Shown here one piece after another: positions 1 through 5,794 of a stretch of 9,252 bases of DNA (position 1 is the first letter of the stretch; each line of letters starts with the position of its first letter). The notes beneath the pieces are model-generated. The model did not search any database and was not told the origin of the DNA. It saw only the letters and a list, made by a program, of their open reading frames with translations. The stretch lies in NCBI GenBank assembly GCA_009778535.1, contig WRJP01000071.1, forward strand, positions 1 through 9,252. The letters are read 5' to 3'. The position numbers and the translations under genes are program-made. The DNA comes from Propionibacteriaceae bacterium (lineage in GTDB: Bacteria; Actinomycetota; Actinomycetes; Propionibacteriales; Propionibacteriaceae).

Positions 1-1137
1 CTTGGTATGCCGCTTCAGACGTTCAAGATTTTCCAGCACGAAATCATCGTCATCAAGCTCGCCAACATGCTGGCTCAGGTAACCGATTTGCAGCGTTTTT
101 CCCTGCTTCACCTTCCCAGACGTAGGCGAAATTTCGTGAGCGAGCAGATTGAGCAGTGTTGTCTTGCCCGAGCCATTCACCCCAATAAGACCGATACGGT
201 CTCCTGGTCCTATCGACCAATCGAGGTGATCGAACAAGACCCGACCTTGCGGCAAGGTGTAGCTCATGGAGTACAGGTCGAATACGTCTTTCCCCAGGCG
301 CGTAGCTGCAAACTCCTTCAAACGCAATTTGTCGCGCGGTTCAGGCTCATCGGCAATGAGGGCATTAGCAGCGTCTATACGGAACTTCGGTTTTGAAGTC
401 CGCGCAGGCGGGCCGCGCCGTAGCCACGCTAGTTCTTTGCGCATGATGTTCTGCCGCTTGGTTTCAGTGACATTGGCGAGTCGTTCCCGTTCAGCTCGCG
501 CCAAGACATACGCCGCATAGCCCCCGTCGTAGGAATCGACCACCGCATCGTGTACCTCCCAGATGCGGTTGCACACCGCATCCAAGAACCAGCGGTCGTG
601 CGAGACCACCAGCATCGCCGTTCCGCTAGCTTGCAGCATATTGAGATGTTCAGCCAACCAGGACACTGCTTCGACATCGAGATGGTTCGTAGGTTCGTCT
701 AAAATGAGCAGGTCATGGCCAGCAAGGAGTTGTTGCACTAGGGCGACTCGGCGACGCTCCCCTCCCGAAAGTTGCGCCACTGGCACATCAAGGGTTCGGT
801 CGCCCAGAAAGCGATTAACGAGATTTCGAGAGGCCAGATCGCCAGCCCAAACATAATCAGGCCTGCCGCCAACAACAACGTCACGCACAGTCGCAGTTGC
901 GGCGTAGGAGTCTTCTTGACTCAGAAAGCCTAGCGACAGCCCATTGGAAGCAATCACCTGCCCCGAATCTGGTTCAATGATGCCAGCAAGCAGTTTCAGT
1001 AATGTGGTTTTTCCGTCTCCATTGCGACCAACTACCCCAATCACGTCTTGAGAGGACACACCCAAACTGACCTCATCCAACAGCACCCTAGTGCCGAAGG
1101 ATATTGAGATTCGTTCAGCGTTGATCAGATTAGCCAC
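1..1137 (-). CDS. ABC-F family ATPase, Uup-like (partial, C-terminus beyond window)
   Basis: Soluble protein with two ABC ATPase domains and no membrane domain; ABC-F proteins act on ribosomes or their complexes. The 379 residues seen begin at GTG 1137, with an in-frame TGA four codons upstream fixing this start. Domain 1 has Walker A GRNGDGKTT (residues 38-45), Q-loop LSQE (72-75), signature LSGGE (123-127), Walker B LLILDEP (143-149) and the H-loop histidine (180). A charged linker follows (about 211-280); its KELAWLRRGPPARTSKPK stretch resembles the Uup subgroup. Domain 2 starts with GVNGSGKTT (319-326) and Q-loop LSQH (354-357), then the window ends, so its signature and Walker B are not visible. 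It lies 98 bp after the tlpA-like stop on the same strand. A direct link to nitrite respiration is not apparent; read-through from the operon or a separate promoter are both possible. Family assignment is firm, subgroup moderately sure. Confidence 0.93.
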   Translation of the reverse strand, partial: MANLINAERISISFGTRVLLDEVSLGVSSQDVIGVVGRNGDGKTTLLKLLAGIIEPDSGQVIASNGLSLGFLSQEDSYAATATVRDVVVGGRPDYVWAGDLASRNLVNRFLGDRTLDVPVAQLSGGERRRVALVQQLLAGHDLLILDEPTNHLDVEAVSWLAEHLNMLQASGTAMLVVSHDRWFLDAVCNRIWEVHDAVVDSYDGGYAAYVLARAERERLANVTETKRQNIMRKELAWLRRGPPARTSKPKFRIDAANALIADEPEPRDKLRLKEFAATRLGKDVFDLYSMSYTLPQGRVLFDHLDWSIGPGDRIGLIGVNGSGKTTLLNLLAHEISPTSGKVKQGKTLQIGYLSQHVGELDDDDFVLENLERLKRHTK

Positions 1138-1175
1138 GCCAGCACTTCAATCTCTTGCGCAATGGCAGCAAACAT
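1125..1175 (-). CDS. Short upstream ORF overlapping the ABC-F start (possible leader peptide)
   Basis: A 16-codon ORF, MFAAIAQEIEVLAWLI, starts at ATG 1175 behind a clear GGAG at 1183-1186 (7-nt spacing). It ends in TGA at 1125-1127, inside the ABC-F reading frame and 13 nt past that gene's GTG. The ABC-F GTG has only a poor Shine-Dalgarno of its own. This arrangement would suit translational coupling or a leader peptide, both known upstream of other ABC-F genes. The peptide itself is not recognised. It could be chance. Confidence 0.35.
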   Translation of the reverse strand: MFAAIAQEIEVLAWLI

Positions 1176-1229
1176 CAGCGATCTCCAGTCTGGGAATAGG
1201 GCTCAATGCTAGCAGTGGGAAAAAGGCAA

Positions 1230-1244
1230 CCTGCGGAAGTCAGG
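1230..1244 (-). terminator. Weak stem followed by a T-run at the end of the nrf operon
   Basis: On the minus strand a 4-bp CCTG/CAGG stem with a 7-nt loop covers the tlpA-like stop codon and is followed about 5 nt later by five Ts (1220-1224). The stem is short, so it is at best a weak terminator and may let transcription run into the ABC-F gene. Confidence 0.2.
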
Positions 1245-1794
1245 ACAACATCGCGTCCAAATGCTGCGAAGCGGCATTTGGGCTGATGGAGCCAACGACG
1301 ATCTTACCGATCACACCTTGGGGGTCGATAAAGACGTGGGTTGGCAGCCCCATCACGGCGTAGGTAGCTGAAAGTTGCTTGAGCGGGTCGGGAACTTGGC
1401 GATGCGTCAAACCCAAGCGAGTGGCATATCCGGCGACCGTCTCAGCGTCCTCTCCGACGTAGATCGAGATGACTACGGCTTTGTCGGCGTAGGCTCTCCA
1501 GACTTCCTCTACATCGGGAGCCTCAGCACGGCAATTTGTACACCAAGTAGCGCCAAACACTAACCAAACGGGTTTACCCTTCAGTTCGGACAGTCGTAAA
1601 ACCTCGCCAACTGAGTCGACCTGGCTGAATTCGGGTGCAGTCTTACCCACCGCTGGAACTGGCTGATTAGGGTCTACTCCCACATCGATGGTAGTTACTC
1701 CAGTTTTCCAAGGGGCGCGTACGAGCACAACTCCGCCCACAATCAAGATCGTTGTGGCGACCAGGACTAGGGCAGTCCGCAGCTTAGGATTCAT
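1240..1794 (-). CDS. TlpA/ResA-like membrane-anchored thioredoxin
   Basis: Thioredoxin-fold protein expected to face the outside of the membrane and to reduce the CXXC disulfide of apocytochromes before heme attachment, using electrons from CcdA. From ATG 1794 it has 184 residues. A hydrophobic N-terminal anchor (about 8-26) is followed by a linker and a thioredoxin domain with the redox motif WCTNC (about 84-88) and the cis-proline loop GLPTHVFID (about 149-157). A GTG one codon earlier (1797) is an alternative start. The ATG shares one base with the ccsB stop (TGATG), so the two are probably translationally coupled. CTNC differs from the CEPC of Bacillus ResA, so ResA-like is by context and fold, not by the exact motif. 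Last gene of the nrf/ccs run. Confidence 0.85.
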   Translation of the reverse strand: MNPKLRTALVLVATTILIVGGVVLVRAPWKTGVTTIDVGVDPNQPVPAVGKTAPEFSQVDSVGEVLRLSELKGKPVWLVFGATWCTNCRAEAPDVEEVWRAYADKAVVISIYVGEDAETVAGYATRLGLTHRQVPDPLKQLSATYAVMGLPTHVFIDPQGVIGKIVVGSISPNAASQHLDAMLS

Positions 1795-2531
1795 CACCCG
1801 TATGAGTGTAGACCACCGAAGAAGTGGTTACCGAAGTAGGCGAACATGACGGCAGCAAAACCGACAATGAGAAGAACGGCACTACGGGTTCCACGCCAGC
1901 CACGTGCGATGCGCGCATGCAAGAAAGCCCCGTAAACCAGCCAAGTGACTAGCGCGGCTGTCTCCTTCGGATCCCAACCCCAATAGCGTCCCCAAGCGGT
2001 CTGAGCCCAAAGTGCACCCAGCAAGATCATGATGGTCATCAGCGGGAAAGTCACCACAGCGGCCTTATAACCAATCTCATCGAAGGTTTCACGCGAGAGT
2101 TTAAACTTGAATACCGGATGAAGTAGATAAAGTACCGCAGCCCCGAAGGAGACACAGGCAGCCCCATAGGACAAAACAGCGAAACCCACATGAATTGTCA
2201 GCAGCAATTTATCCTGTAGCGCCGGTACGAGTGATTGAACCTCAGTCCCCATCTGGAATGCGTAAACCAGCAAGCCAGCCGCTACCGGAAGAACTAAAAG
2301 CGCCAGCATCCGTACCTTGTACCGCCACAGCGCGACTAAATATGCCGCCAAAATCCCCCAGGTGAAAGCAACAGCGAACTCGTGCTGATTCGAGAAAGGT
2401 CCGTGTCCGGTGATGGCCATGCGCATTCCCAGATAGGCAGTAACTAACACGAATGCAATGATCGTGAAAGCAGTCGTAAAGGACGCAACGTTGACAGCAG
2501 ACTTTGCTGGTGTGGTAGTTGTGGTGGTCAT
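1794..2531 (-). CDS. ccsB: CcsB/CcsA-family cytochrome c biogenesis protein (System II heme handling)
   Basis: Integral membrane subunit that, with ResB, carries heme outward and attaches it to CXXCH motifs. The WWD-type signature WGRYWGWDPKE lies at residues 180-190, followed by TWLVYGAFLHAR. Candidate heme-binding histidines are H114 (TIHVGF), H205, H236 (GNHFF) and H242 (LHSYG at the C-terminus). About seven hydrophobic segments are visible. The frame opens at GTG 2552, but AAGGAG sits 6 nt before ATG 2531, so that ATG is taken as the start, giving 245 residues. This is shorter than many CcsB proteins (about 300 or more, from memory), mainly at the N-terminus. It follows the small membrane protein gene with a 17-nt gap and runs into the thioredoxin gene. 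Family call is firm. Confidence 0.92.
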   Translation of the reverse strand: MTTTTTTPAKSAVNVASFTTAFTIIAFVLVTAYLGMRMAITGHGPFSNQHEFAVAFTWGILAAYLVALWRYKVRMLALLVLPVAAGLLVYAFQMGTEVQSLVPALQDKLLLTIHVGFAVLSYGAACVSFGAAVLYLLHPVFKFKLSRETFDEIGYKAAVVTFPLMTIMILLGALWAQTAWGRYWGWDPKETAALVTWLVYGAFLHARIARGWRGTRSAVLLIVGFAAVMFAYFGNHFFGGLHSYG

Positions 2532-2537
2532 GGTGTA

Positions 2538-2543
2538 CTCCTT
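2538..2543 (-). promoter_or_regulatory. Ribosome binding site deciding the ccsB start
   Basis: Minus-strand AAGGAG, 6 nt before ATG 2531. It supports the internal ATG over the GTG at 2552 that overlaps the preceding stop codon. Confidence 0.75.
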
Positions 2544-2548
2544 TGCAA

Positions 2549-2884
2549 TCACTTCGACTTGAGCTTGGTTGAAGTGGCGGCTACAACCTCAGCAGTTTCT
2601 GCATCTGCAACCACCGCCGCATCGTCAAGACCTGCAACAACCTCGGTCACCACGTCAGCTGCTGCATCAGACTCGACATCGGCAACAGCTTCATCGTCAA
2701 AGAAGTCTATGTCGAGGTCAGCTTTCGCAGTTTTGGCACCGGGTTGGTTTGCTGCGGCCTTTTTCCCCTTGGCACTTAAAGAAACCGTAACCAAGGCTAT
2801 GACAAAGCCTAATATCAAAAATGCGATGGCGGCCATTAACAGGGTTTCTGCAATCCGCAGCAACGACTCTTGGAATGGTGTCAT
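2549..2884 (-). CDS. Small single-pass membrane protein with acidic Ala/Val/Asp tail, unknown function
   Basis: A 111-residue protein that I do not recognise. It has a short N-terminal segment (1-12), one strong membrane helix (about 13-36), a basic stretch (SAKGKK, 37-42), then a low-complexity tail (about 56-99) rich in Asp, Glu, Ala and Val, ending in a lysine-rich KLKSK. The positive charges after the helix suggest the tail is cytoplasmic. It has no cysteines, so it is not a heme or thiol protein. The ATG overlaps the resB stop (ATGA) and has AAGGAG 6 nt upstream, so it is surely translated. Its place between resB and ccsB suggests an accessory subunit of the ResB-CcsB heme lyase, perhaps comparable in size and topology to CcmD of System I. 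That comparison is inference; no sequence homology is claimed. Confidence 0.75.
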   Translation of the reverse strand: MTPFQESLLRIAETLLMAAIAFLILGFVIALVTVSLSAKGKKAAANQPGAKTAKADLDIDFFDDEAVADVESDAAADVVTEVVAGLDDAAVVADAETAEVVAATSTKLKSK

Positions 2885-4338
2885 TTCTTACTCCTTACCG
2901 GTTCAAACCAGGTTTGCGCGTGGGATAAAAGTTCAGTGAATTCGCGGCGGAAACCGGAGTCCTCTTTGTCAGGGGAGGCGATCATGAGCACACCATCTTG
3001 GGCGCGCATCCATACGCGTTTGGGGCGGCACAAAAATGTGATCATCATTCCGGCTACTAGCAAAATGGAGGCAATACCCATCCAAATAGAGCCCGGGTCG
3101 TTACGAACCATGATCCCGGTGTAGGCACCTTCACGATCGAAGGTCAGCGACATGTCGCCGATTTTCCCGGTTTGGCCATGATCCACCGTGATCTGGTTCA
3201 GTTGCGCACCATCGGATGCCTGCAATATCACAAACATCACCTGTCCAGCTTTCAGAGCTGGGTGCACCACCCCTGATCTGGGCGAGATGACATCAACTAG
3301 CAAACCCAAAGTCGGCAACTCGACAGTGCCGACAACGATAGCTTCGCCCATCCAGGTTCCGGGCCACGACTGGACTACCACTCCAGAAAAAACCTCGGCA
3401 TTTTTCGACGAAATCGTGATGTCTAAAGCATTTCCATAGCTGCCTTGGTGGAAGCTGAATCCACCATAGTTCAATGGTGTATTTACCCGTACCTGTTGTT
3501 CTTTCACTATCTGATCGCCAGCTCGCAGGATGAGGTTCGAGACGTAGTCGGTCGGCCGTCCAGTTTCTGGGTCAAAGGAAGCATCGAAACTGGTGGCTTC
3601 AAGGGTGTAATCAGTCCCAGCACCAACAGGTATCTGCTTACCGCCACCTGCGGGGATATTGATCACAGCTTCGTATCCGGTCAAGCTAGTGATTACATAG
3701 GCTGCGATTATCAATATGAAAGCTAGGTGGGCTATGACCGTACCAATCCCACCCCAGGAGAATTTGTCAGCGTAGACGAGATTGCGTTCACCATCAAGAA
3801 CCCGGTACCGTGCCGCCTTGAGTTTAGCTTTAGCCACGGCGATCGTCTGCTCGTCGCTGGCTGCTGTTTCTACCTGACCGCGATACCGCGCAGCGGCGAA
3901 GAAACGGTCGGAAACTTGGATACGTGGATGTTTGTAACGCTGCCACAACTGCGGGATGCGGTGGGTCGTGCAACCAAGAATCGAGATGGTCAACGCCCCC
4001 ATGACAACCATGAACCCGATGGAAGTGAAAACATTAAACAACCCAAGGAAGTTCATCAACGCAGCTAAACCACGAAAGCGATTTTGCATTGCGTCGAGAA
4101 AGTTTTCGCGTGCCTGAATATCGTTCCAGACTCCAGACGATGCTTGCGGAATTAGAACCCCAAGCAGGACGTAGGCGGTCAAAATCAAAATAATGATTAA
4201 ACCAACAGTTTTGGAATAGGTAACTTGATAGATGCGGCGAAAGAACTCACCGATGGAAACCTCAGTATAATCACCTGCTTCGGTGGCTGGAGTTGACTCC
4301 TGCACGAAGTCGGTATCGGTTTTGAGTTGGTCGTTCAT
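2881..4338 (-). CDS. resB: ResB (Ccs1) cytochrome c biogenesis protein
   Basis: Membrane partner of CcsB in System II; together they form the heme exporter and lyase. The 485-residue length fits the family. Membrane helices lie near 46-64, 104-124, 196-219 and 417-437, with a large extracytoplasmic domain between the third and fourth. Family marks are the third-helix histidine (H204, in AHLAFILIIAAY), VNTPLNYGGFSFHQGSYG (285-302) and NDPGSIWMG (413-421) leading into the last helix. The ATG at 4338 is one base after the ccdA stop, with AGGA 7 nt upstream. The stop overlaps the next gene's ATG. The hydrophilic, acidic first 30 residues precede the first helix and are probably cytoplasmic. No damage is seen. 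Its function is assigned from motifs and from adjacency to ccdA and ccsB. Confidence 0.95.
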   Translation of the reverse strand: MNDQLKTDTDFVQESTPATEAGDYTEVSIGEFFRRIYQVTYSKTVGLIIILILTAYVLLGVLIPQASSGVWNDIQARENFLDAMQNRFRGLAALMNFLGLFNVFTSIGFMVVMGALTISILGCTTHRIPQLWQRYKHPRIQVSDRFFAAARYRGQVETAASDEQTIAVAKAKLKAARYRVLDGERNLVYADKFSWGGIGTVIAHLAFILIIAAYVITSLTGYEAVINIPAGGGKQIPVGAGTDYTLEATSFDASFDPETGRPTDYVSNLILRAGDQIVKEQQVRVNTPLNYGGFSFHQGSYGNALDITISSKNAEVFSGVVVQSWPGTWMGEAIVVGTVELPTLGLLVDVISPRSGVVHPALKAGQVMFVILQASDGAQLNQITVDHGQTGKIGDMSLTFDREGAYTGIMVRNDPGSIWMGIASILLVAGMMITFLCRPKRVWMRAQDGVLMIASPDKEDSGFRREFTELLSHAQTWFEPVRSKK

Positions 4339-4339
4339 A

Positions 4340-5149
4340 TCATTGTCCTAGTGGTAGAAACGACAGCCAGGCGGCCAGTTGCGTAAAAAGATCAGTTATC
4401 ATCAAAAAACCCACGATGATTAAGAAGATGCCAACAACGATGCTGACACCGCCTTGGTGGGCGGAAAACCACTTGAGACGGTTGAGTACCGATGTCGCCC
4501 CTGCGCACACCAGTATGAAGGGAATCCCTAGCCCTAAACTAAAGACGGCCATGAAGACAATTCCGATGCCAAGAGAGTCGTAAGTGGTAGCCAGTCCTAA
4601 TACTCCCCCAAGAATTGGCCCGATGCATGGTGTCCATCCGGCTCCAAATGCTAGTCCCAGCAGCAGCGAACGTCGAAAATTCGGCGGTTCGGTGCGGTTC
4701 GGCGAGTATTGCGGCGTCAGAACCCGGTCAAGTAGCGGTATAGATATCAGACGCGTTGCATGCAGACCGATGATCACCAAGACGATGCCACCGGCAATCC
4801 GCAGCCAAGTTTTTAGGTCTCCTACCACATAGCCGATCAGCCCAACCAAACCCCACAAGCTGATAAAAACCGCCGAGAATGCCGCCATGAAAACTAGGGC
4901 TTGACCTGCGCCAGACCAATCTATTGCTCGCTTGACCGATGCTGAACCCTGCGGGCTTTCAGCCTCGGTTAGCAAAGCGTCGCCAGCTGTTCCAACCTTC
5001 ACCCCAGCCAGCACCGGTGCCTCGCGTTTATCGGCAAGATAGGCGACGAAAACTGGTACCACAGGTAAGAAACAAGGAGAAGCGAAAGCCACTACCCCAG
5101 CAATGAATACAGCAACTATTGAGGCGAGCGTAAGTGATGCATCTATCAT
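4340..5149 (-). CDS. ccdA: CcdA thiol-disulfide transmembrane transporter
   Basis: Six-helix membrane protein of the DsbD/CcdA family that moves reducing equivalents from cytoplasmic thioredoxin to the extracytoplasmic ResA/TlpA protein. The two redox cysteines are in the family motifs FASPCFLPVVP (C26) and GAGWTPCIGPILGG (C175), numbered from ATG 5149 (269 residues). An insertion of about 40 hydrophilic residues (about 40-78) lies between helices 1 and 2. The frame also opens at GTG 5191, but ATG 5149 has AGGTGA 4 nt upstream, gives a normal CcdA N-terminus, and the GTG lies in the loop of a strong hairpin. A third cysteine (about C215) is in a later helix. It is separated from the TPR gene by 72 bp, the longest gap inside the operon. 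Confidence 0.94.
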   Translation of the reverse strand: MIDASLTLASIVAVFIAGVVAFASPCFLPVVPVFVAYLADKREAPVLAGVKVGTAGDALLTEAESPQGSASVKRAIDWSGAGQALVFMAAFSAVFISLWGLVGLIGYVVGDLKTWLRIAGGIVLVIIGLHATRLISIPLLDRVLTPQYSPNRTEPPNFRRSLLLGLAFGAGWTPCIGPILGGVLGLATTYDSLGIGIVFMAVFSLGLGIPFILVCAGATSVLNRLKWFSAHQGGVSIVVGIFLIIVGFLMITDLFTQLAAWLSFLPLGQ

Positions 5150-5153
5150 GGCA

Positions 5154-5159
5154 TCACCT
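5154..5159 (-). promoter_or_regulatory. Ribosome binding site deciding the ccdA start
   Basis: Minus-strand AGGTGA, 4 nt before ATG 5149. The GTG start at 5191 lacks a comparable site. Confidence 0.6.
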
Positions 5160-5178
5160 GACTTCGTTAAAAATGTCG

Positions 5179-5203
5179 TTTTGCCGGTCACTACCAGGCA
5201 AAA
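5179..5203 (-). promoter_or_regulatory. Strong hairpin between the TPR gene and ccdA
   Basis: The minus-strand RNA can form a 10-bp stem: TTTTGCC, a bulged T, GGT, the 4-nt loop AGTG, then ACC and GGCAAAA. A T-run (ATTTTT) follows about 4 nt later. It is the only strong stem at an operon gene junction and divides nrfH-nrfA-TPR from ccdA-resB-ccsB. It could be a partial terminator or an mRNA processing or stability element that lowers maturation-gene expression relative to the reductase genes; which one is inference. Confidence 0.6.
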
Positions 5204-5221
5204 AGTTTTGCTGAGAACCCA

Positions 5222-5794
5222 TCACGGAACTGTCTGATCTGTAGCCGACTCCTGCTCCAAAATGAGCTTGCATTGATCTAGGTGCGAGAGAACTCTAATG
5301 TGATCACCGCCGGGGTCATTTTCCATGTACTTCGTCCAGACTTCTTCAATGCGCACGCAGTCTTTTTCTTCCTGCACCCACAGATAGAGCCCCTTGAGGA
5401 ACCAGGCTTCTGCGTGGTTAGGATTTATTTCTAGCACCTTGTCGCACTGCTCGTTAGCCATTCCCAGGTTTCCGATACTCCATACCAGTTCGGCAAACTC
5501 CATACGAGCTTCGGTATCTGTGGGGTTGGCGGCAATGTGAGCTTCAAGTTCGGACATTCTCCGAGCAGTTTCTTGTTCTGAGGCCGCAGTTGCCGTCGGT
5601 TCGATGGTCGGCATGACTGACTCGCTGGGCGTTTGACTGGCCGCTAGCACAATGCCGACAACAACACCTAACAGTATTGCTACCACTAGCGCTGGTATGC
5701 CCCACCCCGACCGAGGTCGAGATGGGGCATTCCGTAGTTTTACGACGTCGTCGTCTACTTCCTTGAGCAGTTCGTCATCGTAATCATGCGTCAC
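5222..5794 (-). CDS. Membrane-anchored TPR protein, NrfG/CcmH-like
   Basis: A 190-residue protein with an acidic cytoplasmic N-terminus (1-20), one membrane helix (about 33-52), a Pro/Thr/Ser linker (53-72) and an extracytoplasmic helical region (about 73-180). At least two tetratricopeptide-like units are visible (AEAWFLKGLYLWVQ and the preceding NPTDTEARMEFAELVWSIGNL), each introduced by an NP (NPTD, NPNH). Such TPR domains in NrfG and the CcmH/CcmI family bind apocytochrome C-termini during heme attachment, so this is a likely NrfA/NrfH chaperone. Three cysteines (C117, C146, C175) do not form a CXXC. The GTG start overlaps the nrfA stop (GTGA). There is no adjacent NrfE-type lyase. Exact orthology to NrfG is not claimed. 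Confidence 0.75.
   Translation of the reverse strand: MTHDYDDELLKEVDDDVVKLRNAPSRPRSGWGIPALVVAILLGVVVGIVLAASQTPSESVMPTIEPTATAASEQETARRMSELEAHIAANPTDTEARMEFAELVWSIGNLGMANEQCDKVLEINPNHAEAWFLKGLYLWVQEEKDCVRIEEVWTKYMENDPGGDHIRVLSHLDQCKLILEQESATDQTVP

Noticed and set aside
2559..2939. Plus-strand Ala/Ser/Thr-rich ORF opposite the small membrane protein
   Set aside because: It is the complement of the low-complexity acidic tail, has no ribosome site in context and runs against a tightly coupled operon.
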